64,000 nt of DNA from JABDBL01 sp963845445 (GCA_963845445.1 CAWJSE010000003.1:62001-126000); one strand, 5' to 3'; counted from the first letter of the stretch, positions 45,543 through 54,602 are shown. The notes: generated from the sequence alone by a model not told the origin. Made by a program: numbers and translations.

Positions 45543-45568
45543 TTAAGGAAGGGTACGCCCTTCCTTAA
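45543..45568. terminator. bidirectional terminator hairpin
   Basis: Perfect 11-bp stem TTAAGGAAGGG/CCCTTCCTTAA with a TACG tetraloop, between the convergent TPR and HU genes. The T-rich side (ACTTTTTAAT) is on the minus strand, so it best serves the HU gene. Confidence 0.7.
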
Positions 45569-45601
45569 TTCAAGATGCAACTAATACAGGAGCAGAAAGA
45601 C

Positions 45602-45883
45602 TTATTTACGGTCTACTCTTTCCTTAAATTCTTTGCCGGGCGCAAAGGCAGGAACCATCTTAGCTGGTACCTTAATTTTTTCGCCAGGTTTTTGGGGATT
45701 ATTAGTTTCACGGGCGTTGCGTTTGCGACGTTCGAAAGTACCGAAACCTACCAAAGTCACGCGATCTCCTTTTGCAACCACTTCTGTTATTACATCAGTT
45801 AATGTTGCCAAGGTTTCTTCTACTGCTTTTTTAGTATTGTTTGTGCGCGCGGCGATTTCAGCGGCTAATTCTGCTTTATTCAC
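45602..45883 (-). CDS. hup: HU-family DNA-binding protein
   Basis: Starting at GTG 45883 (AGGAGG upstream) the product is 93 aa, normal for HU: NKAELAAEIAARTNNTKKAV, then VTLVGFGTFERRKRNARETN and PGKEFKERVDRK. HU dimers bend DNA and organise the nucleoid. The open frame upstream to 45967 does not look like HU and is not used. Confidence 0.95.
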   Translation of the reverse strand: MNKAELAAEIAARTNNTKKAVEETLATLTDVITEVVAKGDRVTLVGFGTFERRKRNARETNNPQKPGEKIKVPAKMVPAFAPGKEFKERVDRK

Positions 45884-46126
45884 GTATTTCCTCCTGTGTA
45901 TTACAAGGTCAAAACCAGGTAATTGACCACGTAATGGGCAAGAATACCGCACCGCAAGGCTCGACACAAGGTATTCTGCATAAAATCTTGGTCTTGATAA
46001 AGAAAGCTAAAGCTAAGCCCCAATTGCCTTAAACAATTTATGGGAAATCTTCGCCCGAATGTGTAAATTGAACGGCAAAAGGGAACAACAATACTACTAA
46101 AGGTTAAATTTGGACACATTGACCAT

Positions 46127-46543
46127 ATGGTAGTCGGTGCACAAACGAATTCAGTCGCTGCCGAAGGCAGTATTTTTACTTCTCGTCAGGCTGCCTATGC
46201 GGCGGCTAATGAGGCAGAAGCTAAAAAATCCCTTAGCACGCTGGTTTTGGATGTGAGAAAAGTGACTGTTTTAGCTGACTTTTTCGTGATTTGCGGCGTC
46301 AGCTCACAAAGTCAAGCCAAGGCAGTAGTTGGAAGTATCGAAAAAACACTGGAATCTTTGGGGTTTAAATCTCTAAGTATAGAGGGCAAAACAGAAGGCA
46401 GATGGGTTCTTATGGACTTCGGGTCGATAATGGTCCATGTCTTACAAGAACGTGAACGCAGTTTTTACAACTTAGAGAAATTTTGGAACCACGCTTTGAT
46501 TGTCGATAAAGCAAGCTGGTCGAATACAAAAACAAATTGCTAA
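46127..46543 (+). CDS. rsfS: ribosomal silencing factor RsfS
   Basis: The 138-aa product contains the RsfS domain at residues 33-135 (LVLDVRKVTVLADFFVICGV, then GKTEGRWVLMDFGSIMVHVL, then FYNLEKFWNHA). RsfS binds L14 and blocks subunit joining during starvation. An extra N-terminal 30 residues precede the usual domain start. It is usually found with nadD; here it is followed by a beta-propeller gene 20 bases downstream. Confidence 0.93.
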   Translation: MVVGAQTNSVAAEGSIFTSRQAAYAAANEAEAKKSLSTLVLDVRKVTVLADFFVICGVSSQSQAKAVVGSIEKTLESLGFKSLSIEGKTEGRWVLMDFGSIMVHVLQERERSFYNLEKFWNHALIVDKASWSNTKTNC

Positions 46544-46564
46544 ATTGGGGGTCATGGCAACATT

Positions 46565-47302
46565 ATGAGTTTCAGAACTAGATTACAAGCGTTTGTCGAT
46601 AGTCGACAAAAGATCCAAATCTGGTATGGCATGGGTTGTCATAACACCGTTACCGGAAGAGTGCTGGGAGTTGATCATGATCATATTGACGTTGAATCTT
46701 ATTCACATGAGAACGATGGACAAATTCATGTACGCAGAATCTTGGTACCACTACATTTAATATTGCATATTGACATTACTTCTTCTGAGGTCTTGGAAGA
46801 AGAAGAGTTAAACAAGAATGATGAGAAACAAGCGAACAAACTCTTGTCAACTTTATCAGCAGCCATAGATTTACCCGACATTCCCACAGGTTATGGAATA
46901 AAAGTATTTTCTCAACTAAATTCATCACACTCGGATCGTTTTTCACGCATGACGCTTGGACCAGGGGGCACATATTTTGCTTGCGACGGCAGCGTCTGGT
47001 TCATCGATCAGACAGGTCATTTAATTGAATATGCTCGTATTAGAGGCAATAGTACGATTTCTGGATTATGTTTCGACAGCCGTGGCATTCTGTATGTGAC
47101 TACTATCCAAGGCACGATTTATCGCATCGATCCTAATAAGAGCGGGCGAGTTCTGGCTCATTTGGCCCATAGACAAAATAATGGCGAAATATTTTTAGCC
47201 GATTTAGTTATAGGGCCCAAGAAGAACTCTATGTGTCTAATTGTCCCAGCAATAATGGTGGGATCTTCAAAGTGGAAGCAGACGGTGAATACAAAATATT
47301 AG
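46565..47302 (+). CDS. NHL/SMP-30-like beta-propeller protein, N-terminal piece (frameshifted)
   Basis: The first 75 residues form a small domain (IWYGMGCHNTVTGRVLGVDH, then VRRILVPLHLILHIDI), an Hfq/Sm-like or PilZ-like beta barrel by eye. Propeller blades follow (MTLGPGGTYFACDGSVWFID, then GLCFDSRGILYVTTIQGTIY). Around 47220 two A stand where three would give GPKEELYVSNCPSNNGGIFK and join the 47233-47715 piece, for a 383-aa protein. Function unknown; no signal peptide, so cytoplasmic. Confidence 0.7.
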   Translation: MSFRTRLQAFVDSRQKIQIWYGMGCHNTVTGRVLGVDHDHIDVESYSHENDGQIHVRRILVPLHLILHIDITSSEVLEEEELNKNDEKQANKLLSTLSAAIDLPDIPTGYGIKVFSQLNSSHSDRFSRMTLGPGGTYFACDGSVWFIDQTGHLIEYARIRGNSTISGLCFDSRGILYVTTIQGTIYRIDPNKSGRVLAHLAHRQNNGEIFLADLVIGPKKNSMCLIVPAIMVGSSKWKQTVNTKY

Positions 47303-47715
47303 CGGCTGGTCCTCAATTAGGCACACAAGGATTGCTTTTGGATCAAGAAGGGTTTCTCTGGGGACTAGAACATGCAACAGGCACATTGGTTAAACGCTCT
47401 CTTTCAGGCTCAGCCTTAACACGCATATCAGTATCAGATTCCCAAGCATTCAATTTTGCTGATGGCTTTGATGGCAATCTAGCTATGGACAGTTTGGGCA
47501 GGCTATATGTAACAGCTGGACGAGCAGGCAATATCATCCGAGTGAACCGCGAAGGACGTAGCGAAACATTTTTAACTGGCTTGATTAATCCGACCGGTAT
47601 CGCATTCGGTGCTGATGGCGCACTATTAGTGCTAGAGTCCGGACGCTCCCGCGTGCTAAAAGTAGGTGCCCTAGACAAAGCAGATCGGGCTGCTTCAGCC
47701 AGGGCATTAAGTTAA
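47233..47715 (+). CDS. NHL/SMP-30-like beta-propeller, C-terminal piece
   Basis: Continuation of the propeller with clear blade motifs (GLLLDQEGFLWGLEHATGTL, then LAMDSLGRLYVTAGRAGNII, then GIAFGADGALLVLESGRSRV). Its Met is internal; see the frameshift described for the upstream piece. The stop TAA overlaps the ATG of the next gene (TAATG), which suggests translational coupling. Confidence 0.75.
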   Translation: MSNCPSNNGGIFKVEADGEYKILAAGPQLGTQGLLLDQEGFLWGLEHATGTLVKRSLSGSALTRISVSDSQAFNFADGFDGNLAMDSLGRLYVTAGRAGNIIRVNREGRSETFLTGLINPTGIAFGADGALLVLESGRSRVLKVGALDKADRAASARALS

Positions 47716-48029
47716 TGGGTTCAAAGTCTCAATACTTTCCGGCAGAATTTGTCTTGCCTAAAAATTGGTATGAGGCCGACAAAGATTTCGAAAAAGAATT
47801 GAAACGAGAGCTGCGCAATAATCAGCTACATCCGCTCTACGGTGTCGAAGCAATTTCTGTTGCCTATCGAGGAGATAAAGATGATGTTCTCTTTCTCCTA
47901 AAAAATCACCATTACCAATTAGCTACTGTTCACCTCAGCTGGAATGAGGAACACTCACTTGAATGGCCAAGCATCACATTCTATAAAAGCTGGCAGGACT
48001 GGCAAGAAAACTCAGAAAAAGGCTGCTGA
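47715..48029 (+). CDS. small soluble protein, unknown function
   Basis: No family recognised. 104 aa, charged, without signal peptide or membrane segment (KNWYEADKDFEKELKRELRN, then LYGVEAISVAYRGDKDDVLF). The start codon overlaps the propeller gene stop by one base, so the two are very likely translated together and may act together. Confidence 0.6.
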   Translation: MGSKSQYFPAEFVLPKNWYEADKDFEKELKRELRNNQLHPLYGVEAISVAYRGDKDDVLFLLKNHHYQLATVHLSWNEEHSLEWPSITFYKSWQDWQENSEKGC

Positions 48030-48039
48030 TTTTATCTTT

Positions 48040-48681
48040 TTACTTTGCAGTAGCAGGCTGAGTAAGTTCAACATCGATAGTAATATCAACATCATCGCCA
48101 ACTAAAGCACCACCATTATCCATGATTTTATCAAACGCTAGACCAAAGTCTTTGCGATTAATTTTGGCTGTAGCTTCGGTACCGGTGCGCAGATTACCAT
48201 GAGGATCTTTAATAGGAGGGGGCAATGTCTCAGCGACAAGAGTGACTGACTTTGTAATACCATGAATGGTTAAGTCCCCAATTACTCTGAAGCTACCGGA
48301 ATCCGGCTCCACTTTAGTAGATTTAAAAGTTATAGTGGGATACTTTGCTACATCAAAAAAATCAGGAGATTTAAGATGCGCATCCCGCTTCTCTTCATTT
48401 GTATTTACACTGCTTGCATCAATGATTGCTGAAACACTACTGTCAGTAAGATTTTGGCCGTCATAATTAACGCTACCAGAAACTTTTGCAAAGTCGCCCC
48501 TTACATTTGAAAGCATCATATGTTTCACAGTGAAGTGAGCGCTTGTATGCATAGGATCTATTTTCCAAAGATGAGCTGATGCTTCCCCATCGCGAACAAT
48601 GGTGTCCGAGCTAACCGCATAAGCAGAAGATTGCTGGAATAAGAGCACAGCCGAGTACATAAGTATATTTGATAGCTTCAT
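48040..48681 (-). CDS. YceI-family periplasmic protein
   Basis: The 213-aa product has a signal peptide (MKLSNILMYSAVLLFQQSSA) and the YceI lipocalin-like fold: WKIDPMHTSAHFTVKHMMLS, then SPDFFDVAKYPTITFKSTKV, DLTIHGITKSVTL and INRKDFGL. YceI proteins bind isoprenoid or other amphiphilic molecules in the periplasm. AAGGAG lies 7 bases before the ATG. Single gene, convergent with the propeller operon. Confidence 0.92.
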   Translation of the reverse strand: MKLSNILMYSAVLLFQQSSAYAVSSDTIVRDGEASAHLWKIDPMHTSAHFTVKHMMLSNVRGDFAKVSGSVNYDGQNLTDSSVSAIIDASSVNTNEEKRDAHLKSPDFFDVAKYPTITFKSTKVEPDSGSFRVIGDLTIHGITKSVTLVAETLPPPIKDPHGNLRTGTEATAKINRKDFGLAFDKIMDNGGALVGDDVDITIDVELTQPATAK

Positions 48682-48784
48682 AGCAAAACTCCTTGCATTA
48701 TGTGCCCCAGCGCAGGAGCATCGATTCGATCAATCACCGCTAGTATTATAAACAAGAAATTGGACCGTTCGGTCTAGTTGCGAA

Positions 48785-50143
48785 TTATTTAATTATGCAT
48801 TTATTTATGGCTTGTAATGCTTCGGGGTTTTCAATAGCTGATGTATCGATTATTTCCTCGCCAAGATATTTTTTCCTGATCGCCCCCCTGACAATTTTCC
48901 CGGATCTTGTTTTGGGTAACGAAGCTACAAAGTATAAATTCTTAGGGCGAGTGATTGCACCATATTTAGTGACTGCTAATTTAACGATCTCTTGCTCAAG
49001 AGTTGCTGCAGCTATCACGTCTTTATTTAGAACTACAAAACAAACCAGCACCTCGCCTTTAACTTTATCGGGCACACCAATAGCAGCAGCTTCTTTCACG
49101 GCGGGATGTTTAATTAGAGCAGACTCAATCTCTCCTGGACCGATGCGCTTACCTGAGATTTTGATTGTATCGTCTGATCTGCCATATAAGAACCAATAAT
49201 CATCATCAGTTTGCTCAGCCCAATCGCCGTGATACCAAATGTTTGGGAACCGACTAAAATAAGTATCAAGATATCGTTGCTTATCTCCTAAAAAACCTTT
49301 GGTTAACGAGGGGGCGGGTTGTTTTAGCACCAGTTGTCCAATGGTGTTTACAAGACTATTGCCCGCCTCATCGAAAACATCCACATCCATTGCCAATGCC
49401 TTGCTACCAAGCGAGCAGGCTTTTAAAGGCATAGTTGGTAATGGCATGAGCAAACAACCAATCATTTCGGTGCCCCCTGAAATATTCATCACTGGACAAC
49501 GCGTGGCACCAATTTGATTAAAAAACCACATATAGTTTTCATGGTCCCAAGCCTCGCCCACTGAACCGAGATATTTTAAAGACGAAAAATCTTGTTTGGA
49601 AATTAAATCTTCGCTTTCGGCTCGTAATACTCTTACGGTGGTGGGACTTATGCCTAAAGTACTAACTTTATGCTGCGCTACTATTTGCCACAATTTGTCG
49701 GCACGGGGATAGTCAGGAGCGCCATCGTACATAATAATAGTGCCGCCCCAATAGGTGACCCCAATAATTTCCCAGGGTCCCATCATCCAACCAATGTCAG
49801 TCAACCAAAAGAATTTATCTGACTTTTGCACATCAAATACCAGCCCAAGCTCTTTGGCAATCTGAGCCAGTGCGCCAGCATGGGTATGGATAGTGCCTTT
49901 GGGATTGCCTGTTGTACCAGAAGTATAGAGATAAAGACAAGGGTGGGCACTGGGCAAATTATAAGCAGTAGCTAGTGGCATTAAATTGCTAATAGCTTCA
50001 TGAAAATCCAAATCGCTGGGTTCACTGTGTTTGCACTCATTTCTAGTAGTTTGAATACAGCCTGGCTGCTCAAACCAATCAATTTTATTCTGACAATATT
50101 TGACCACTATTACATGACTGAGTGAAGGTACTGAGTTACGCAT
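48785..50143 (-). CDS. AMP-forming acyl-CoA synthetase, C-terminal piece (frameshifted)
   Basis: This piece holds the adenylation core: phosphate loop YTSGTTGNPKGTIHTHAG, GGTIIMYDGAPDYP, GGTEMIGCLL (A5-type), YHGDWAEQTDDDYWFLYGRS and the hinge with SGKRIGPGEIES. The C-terminal lysine motif PKTRSGKIVRGAIRK also fits. It joins the 50110-50823 piece if one A is added to the A5 run at 50157-50161 (LEIKKDVDQMRNSVPSL), giving 679 aa. The reaction is carboxylate + ATP + CoA to acyl-CoA; overall layout is closest to acetyl-CoA synthetase-like enzymes, substrate uncertain. Confidence 0.85.
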   Translation of the reverse strand: MRNSVPSLSHVIVVKYCQNKIDWFEQPGCIQTTRNECKHSEPSDLDFHEAISNLMPLATAYNLPSAHPCLYLYTSGTTGNPKGTIHTHAGALAQIAKELGLVFDVQKSDKFFWLTDIGWMMGPWEIIGVTYWGGTIIMYDGAPDYPRADKLWQIVAQHKVSTLGISPTTVRVLRAESEDLISKQDFSSLKYLGSVGEAWDHENYMWFFNQIGATRCPVMNISGGTEMIGCLLMPLPTMPLKACSLGSKALAMDVDVFDEAGNSLVNTIGQLVLKQPAPSLTKGFLGDKQRYLDTYFSRFPNIWYHGDWAEQTDDDYWFLYGRSDDTIKISGKRIGPGEIESALIKHPAVKEAAAIGVPDKVKGEVLVCFVVLNKDVIAAATLEQEIVKLAVTKYGAITRPKNLYFVASLPKTRSGKIVRGAIRKKYLGEEIIDTSAIENPEALQAINKCIIK

Positions 50144-50823
50144 TTGGTCAACATCTTTTTAATTTCTAAAACCTTGCCTCGGCGCTTACCGCCATCGGCT
50201 GTGAAAACCACCTTCGCTTCGGCATCTTGCATACGCTTAGCCAATGCTTCAGGACCAAAACCACTAAACACCGGTACTGCTACTGCACCTAACTTAAAAC
50301 AAGCAAATAATATTGCCAATACTTCCGGTATCATAGGCATATAAATGCCTACAGCGTCTCCCTGCCCAACCCCTAATTGCTTTAATAGAGCGGCCACTTT
50401 GCCGGCTGATATATTGAGTTCGCCATAGCTCAAGCGTCTTGATTGACCAGACTCATTTTCCCAAATCAAAGCTAAGTGGTTAGCGCCAGCTCTTTGTCTT
50501 GACGAGATTTTTGCTCCCGGTGCAATTTTGTTAGCTTCTACATGCCAGTCTAGACAATTATAAGCAATATTGGTTTCGCCACCGATAAACCAATCAGTCC
50601 AAGCTAGTCCTTTGCTTTGATCTACTAAGGTATGATACGGCTTTGACCATTGCATATCGGCAAAGGTTAAAAAGCTATCCCAGAACCATTCAATGTCAGT
50701 GGTAGATTTTTGAATTAGTGAGCGCCAGTCTTCAGCATCAATGCCGTTTTGTTTAGCAAAATCGGCTACGCGACTTTTTAAATAGTCGCCTTCTGGTCGC
50801 CAGATTATCGGAGAATCACTCAT
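50110..50823 (-). CDS. AMP-forming acyl-CoA synthetase, N-terminal piece
   Basis: N-terminal part with an ACAS_N-like region (WFWDSFLTFADMQWSKPYHT, then NIAYNCLDWHVEA). It continues through the first adenylation motifs (LSYGELNISAGKVAALLKQL, then GVGQGDAVGIYMPMIPEVLA, then KLGAVAVPVFSGFGPEALAK). The last 14 residues are out of frame. See the piece at 48785-50143 for the repair. Confidence 0.85.
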   Translation of the reverse strand: MSDSPIIWRPEGDYLKSRVADFAKQNGIDAEDWRSLIQKSTTDIEWFWDSFLTFADMQWSKPYHTLVDQSKGLAWTDWFIGGETNIAYNCLDWHVEANKIAPGAKISSRQRAGANHLALIWENESGQSRRLSYGELNISAGKVAALLKQLGVGQGDAVGIYMPMIPEVLAILFACFKLGAVAVPVFSGFGPEALAKRMQDAEAKVVFTADGGKRRGKVLEIKKMLTKCVTQYLHSVM

Positions 50824-51036
50824 AATAAATAGCGCTTTTTATAACTCGATTGTGAATTTGTGTTCTGCATTATCTGTCTATATTGATAGAGTATTGCCTA
50901 TCGCTAGCCAATGATGCTAATTTTAGATCCATATAATCACAAGTTTTGATGTTTGAAAAAACCTGCGTGCTTGAAAACTAAAAAGATACCACATTTATAT
51001 GCGAGCTATAGACAAAGTACGAAATAAACACCAATC

Positions 51037-51987
51037 ATGTTAACTGCCATCGTTACTGTCTTAGTTTATTTATTGATGGCGGTGTTAATTTACCGCAAAG
51101 TGCTTTCGGCCCTTTTAGCTTTGCCGATAATGGCTGTTTCTCTAGCAATAATTGGTGGCGTCCCCGCTAATGATATTTTGAATGAGATTATCGGTAAGGG
51201 AGCTTTAAAGTTAAGCACCACATATACTACCACCATGTTTGGTAGCGTTTTGGCTGAGCTATTGAATAGGCTGGGTATTGCTAAGTCAATAGTTAAGTTG
51301 GTGGCCGAGTTTGCTGGAGACAATCGCTTCTTCTTGGGCTTAATGTTAACGCTGATAACCGGTCTTTTATTCTCCACTTTAGGTGGCTTAGGAGCAGTAA
51401 TCATGGTGGGCACAATTATTTTGCCAATATTGTTGTCTCTAGGAATAACTGGGCAGACGGCAGGAGCTTTATTCTTGTTTGGCATCAGCCTGGGCGGCAT
51501 GTTCAATATCGTGGGCTGGCAAATGTATATGGATGTATTGAACATTCCTAAAGAACAAATAGTCCATTTTGTATCTCATTTTGCCTTTGTCTCATTGTCT
51601 ATAATTATAGTTTTTCTCATGGTTGAGCTTAAAGATAAAAAGAATGTCTTATATGGCCTGGCGAGTTTCCTAATAATAGCTTGCGGCTTTATGAGCATTG
51701 AATCTCTAAAGAGTAATGTTTTTTTTCAGACAGCAAATAATCAATCCGCTGCCACTGTATTGACTAAATCCATAGAAGCATTTTCAGTCCTTCTGTGCTT
51801 ACTGATAGCATACGCCGTAATTCGAGCGCGCACCAACAAGACCGATTTGCCTTTTCTTGTTTATTTCACTCCTTTGGTGGCGTTGTGCTTAGTGTTGTTC
51901 TTTCAATGGCCTTTCATTCCCGCTTTTTGGCTGGTATTGTATATGCGGTTCTTGGTTCTTGGCGCTCAGATTCAGTTAAAATTCTAA
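51037..51987 (+). CDS. ion-transporter-superfamily permease, N-terminal piece (frameshifted)
   Basis: Multi-pass membrane protein with about seven segments in this piece. The motifs TYTTTMFGSVLAELLNRLGI and TGLLFSTLGGLGAVIMVGTI, with PILLSLGITGQTAGALFLFG, resemble the GntP/DcuC/citrate-type branch of the ion transporter superfamily. At 51924-51928 five T stand where six give PAFLAGIVYAVLGSWRSDS and join the 51795-52454 piece, for 472 aa. Its neighbour is a HyuA-like gene starting 2 bases after the stop, so the substrate may be a cyclic amide or the acid released from it (inference). Confidence 0.72.
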   Translation: MLTAIVTVLVYLLMAVLIYRKVLSALLALPIMAVSLAIIGGVPANDILNEIIGKGALKLSTTYTTTMFGSVLAELLNRLGIAKSIVKLVAEFAGDNRFFLGLMLTLITGLLFSTLGGLGAVIMVGTIILPILLSLGITGQTAGALFLFGISLGGMFNIVGWQMYMDVLNIPKEQIVHFVSHFAFVSLSIIIVFLMVELKDKKNVLYGLASFLIIACGFMSIESLKSNVFFQTANNQSAATVLTKSIEAFSVLLCLLIAYAVIRARTNKTDLPFLVYFTPLVALCLVLFFQWPFIPAFWLVLYMRFLVLGAQIQLKF

Positions 51988-52454
51988 ATCAATCGATCAT
52001 CGAAGGCGTGACTACAGTAGTGCCGGTTATTGTTCTGATGATTGGTATCGGCATGCTCATTACTGCTGTTCAGCATCCTAGCTTTGCTCAAAATATCACG
52101 CCCTTGTTGCAGCATTGTATTCCCCAATCAAAATTACAATATATAATAGCGTTTACAATTTTGGCACCGCTAGCACTTTATAGAGGTCCTCTCAGTATCT
52201 GGGGAATGGGAAGCGGACTGGTATCGCTATTGCAAAAGGGAATGATATTATCTGCTCCGGCTATTATGGGCATGCTCATGTCAGTGGGGCAGATACAAGG
52301 AATTTGCGATCCTACAAATACTCACAATATTTGGATTGCCAGTTATTTAGGCACCAATACCCAAGCCCTTTTGCGCAAAACATTACCTTATGCCTGGTTA
52401 GCAGTGATTTTGGGACTCACCTTGGCATGCAGTTTAGGCTATCTGAATAAGTAA
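51795..52454 (+). CDS. ion-transporter-superfamily permease, C-terminal piece
   Basis: From about 51925 on, the frame encodes the second half of the permease (EGVTTVVPVIVLMIGIGMLI, then LAPLALYRGPLSIWGMGSGL, then IMGMLMSVGQIQGICDPTNT). The pseudo-symmetric arrangement matches the family. The part before 51925 in this frame is not real protein. Confidence 0.75.
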   Translation: MLTDSIRRNSSAHQQDRFAFSCLFHSFGGVVLSVVLSMAFHSRFLAGIVYAVLGSWRSDSVKILNQSIIEGVTTVVPVIVLMIGIGMLITAVQHPSFAQNITPLLQHCIPQSKLQYIIAFTILAPLALYRGPLSIWGMGSGLVSLLQKGMILSAPAIMGMLMSVGQIQGICDPTNTHNIWIASYLGTNTQALLRKTLPYAWLAVILGLTLACSLGYLNK

Positions 52455-52455
52455 T

Positions 52456-52938
52456 ATGGCTTCTTCAAATATACGCATAGGTATCGACGTGGGTGGGACT
52501 TTCACTCATGCCGTAGCAATTGATGCCCTTTCTATGGAGGTTTTGGGTCACATAAAAGTTCCTACCACGCATCAATCAAAAGCTGGTGTAGCGGAAGGGG
52601 TAATCGAATCGTTAAATAGATTGCTTACAGACTTGAATGTCGGTCCGGATAAAGTCTCTTTCATTGCCCACAGTACCACTCAAGCAACAAATGCGCTTTT
52701 AGAAGGTGACATAGCCGTGGTAGGCATACTAGGGATGGGCAATGGCGCGACTGCTTGGTTGGCCTCTCAACAAACCAAATTAGGAAAGATCTCTCTGGGC
52801 GAGGGGTATTTTTTAAAAACTTGCCATTACTTCCTTGATACCACCAAAGGCGTTGATAAAAACCAGATTTTAAAAGCTTTCACATTACTAAAAAATGCAG
52901 GAGCCGAAGCTTATGTAATAAGTGAATCTTTTCTGTAG
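52456..52938 (+). CDS. hyuA: hydantoinase/oxoprolinase A (HyuA-like), piece 1
   Basis: N-terminal actin-like ATPase domain of HyuA: phosphate motif IGIDVGGTFTHAVAIDALSM and HSTTQATNALLEGDIAVVGI. HyuA with HyuB hydrolyses hydantoins or 5-oxoproline with ATP. The frame ends at 52938, where four T stand instead of five; adding one gives ISESFSVDNADNENFAFAVA and leads to piece 2. Three further indels follow (about 53490, 54030, 54480). Repaired gene 52456-54602, about 714 aa, the normal HyuA length. No HyuB gene is next to it. It starts 2 bases after the permease stop, so the two form an operon. Confidence 0.8.
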   Translation: MASSNIRIGIDVGGTFTHAVAIDALSMEVLGHIKVPTTHQSKAGVAEGVIESLNRLLTDLNVGPDKVSFIAHSTTQATNALLEGDIAVVGILGMGNGATAWLASQQTKLGKISLGEGYFLKTCHYFLDTTKGVDKNQILKAFTLLKNAGAEAYVISESFL

Positions 52939-52982
52939 ATAACGCTGATAATGAAAATTTTGCCTTCGCTGTCGCCCAAGAG

Positions 52983-53522
52983 TTGGGCTTATCGGCTACT
53001 ACTGCCAGCGCTATAAGCAAACTTTATGGCTTGCGAACAAGAACACGCACCGCAGCCCTGAACGCAGCCATGATACCAAAGATGCTCGAGACAGCTAGTC
53101 TTACCGAGCAAGCAGTTCGCGATGCTGGCATTAAAGCCCCATTGATGATTATGCGTTCTGATGGGGGAGTGATGGACCTTAAAGCTATGCGCGAGCGTCC
53201 TATTCTCACCATGCTGTCTGGACCAGCTGCTGGTGTTGCAGCTGCCACGATGTTTTTACGTATTTCGGACGGAATATTTTTAGAAGTAGGCGGCACGAGC
53301 ACAGATATTTCTGCAATAAGAAATGGCAGAGCCAGATTGCGCTATGCTGAAATTGGCGGACATCGATTACATATGCGAACCATAGATGTTCGCACTGTCG
53401 GCGTTGCTGGTGGTTCACTGGCCAGGAGCAACGGTAAAAGCATTACCTATTTGGGTCCACGTAGTGCACACATTGCCGGCCTTAAATATGCTGGCCTTTA
53501 CTTCGCCGGATCAAAATTGTGA
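52983..53522 (+). CDS. hyuA: hydantoinase/oxoprolinase A (HyuA-like), piece 2
   Basis: Central catalytic region: RTRTAALNAAMIPKMLETAS, then LMIMRSDGGVMDLKAMRERP, LSGPAAGVAAATMFLR, EVGGTSTDISAIRNGRARLR and GVAGGSLARS. These are highly conserved ATP/metal-site motifs of the family. The frame ends after AGLKYAGL near 53490, where one extra base (GG for G) shifts it. Confidence 0.82.
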   Translation: MGLSATTASAISKLYGLRTRTRTAALNAAMIPKMLETASLTEQAVRDAGIKAPLMIMRSDGGVMDLKAMRERPILTMLSGPAAGVAAATMFLRISDGIFLEVGGTSTDISAIRNGRARLRYAEIGGHRLHMRTIDVRTVGVAGGSLARSNGKSITYLGPRSAHIAGLKYAGLYFAGSKL

Positions 53523-54141
53523 ACTGGAATTAATTTCCCCAAGAACAAATGACCCGAATGACTATATAGTTCTGGCAGACAAGAGCCAGAATACAAAATT
53601 TGCTATTACCACCACTTGCGCCGCCAATTATTTAAATTTCGTGCCGGCAAATGATCCAGCATCAGGTAATCAGCAATCGGTTAAAGTGGCATTCGATACT
53701 TTAGGCAAATACCTGAATCAAGAGCCCAAAAATTGCGCGCAAAGATATTTAGAATTAGCCAGCGCTGGCTGTATACCAATTCTAAACGACTTCATTAAAG
53801 CACAAAAATTAGACCGGCAAACCCTAACTTTATATGGCGGTGGTGGCGGTGCTGCCTCCATAGTTCCTTATTTGTCCCAGAAATTAAAATATCGCTTTGA
53901 ATTAGCCGAAAAAGCTGATGTAATATCTGCTATCGGGGTGGCATTGGCTTTGGTGCAAGAGACTGTGGAAAGACAAATTGTGAAGCCCTCGCAAGAGGAT
54001 ATTTTAAAACTACGTCAGCAAGCATACACGGCGCGTGCAGCAAATGGGAGCAGAACCAGACTCAATCAATGTATTTGTGGAAATCGATTCACAAACAAAT
54101 GTAGTGCGCGCCACTGCAAATGGTGCTACTTCTATTATTGA
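53386..54141 (+). CDS. hyuA: hydantoinase/oxoprolinase A (HyuA-like), piece 3
   Basis: True coding begins about 53490 (LAFTSPDQNCELELISPRTN). It goes on with YLNFVPANDPASGN, VKVAFDTLGKYLNQEP, LTLYGGGGGAASIVPYL and AEKADVISAIGVALALVQET, matching the end of the HyuA ATPase domain. An extra base near 54030 (GCGCGTG for GCGGTG) moves the frame to piece 4. Confidence 0.8.
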   Translation: MFALSALLVVHWPGATVKALPIWVHVVHTLPALNMLAFTSPDQNCELELISPRTNDPNDYIVLADKSQNTKFAITTTCAANYLNFVPANDPASGNQQSVKVAFDTLGKYLNQEPKNCAQRYLELASAGCIPILNDFIKAQKLDRQTLTLYGGGGGAASIVPYLSQKLKYRFELAEKADVISAIGVALALVQETVERQIVKPSQEDILKLRQQAYTARAANGSRTRLNQCICGNRFTNKCSARHCKWCYFYY

Positions 54142-54602
54142 TTCACGCGCATCTAGTTCAGTTCTTTCTCAAGAAGATGTCTTAAAGACTGTAGCTGAAT
54201 CGATGCATGTATCTGCTCAAGAAGTAAAGACAGATATAAAGACGGATTTCTTTACTGTATACCACTCCGTTAAAAATAAAAATCGCAAATTCTGGCAAAG
54301 GAAGCATGGAGCCTTGAGGGTGGTAGATGCGAAAGGTATTATCCGCTATCAAGGGACTGATGCCGAAACAGTTTTAGCTCTGAAAAAAGATTCAAGTAAC
54401 ATTTTGACTCAAATTATCAATCGCCTTTCCAACTGGGGGGATGCGGGGAAAACTGCTCCTACCATTGTGATCTTCGCTGGGGCAAAAATTATTGATTTAT
54501 CTGGGCTTAATTGATGCCAGTCAATTAATTTCTATGGCTCAGGCTGAATTAGAATATCTCGCAGCGGAGGATGAGCTTATCATTCTTTCAACGAGAAATT
54601 GA
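54035..54602 (+). CDS. hyuA: hydantoinase/oxoprolinase A (HyuA-like), piece 4 and tail
   Basis: C-terminal HyuA domain (GAEPDSINVFVEIDSQTNVV, then FFTVYHSVKNKNRKFWQRKH, then GALRVVDAKGIIRYQG). The frame stops at 54514, but removing one G from the G4 run at 54478-54481 continues it as LIDASQLISMAQAELEYLAA, then EDELIILSTRN and a TGA at 54600-54602. Confidence 0.72.
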
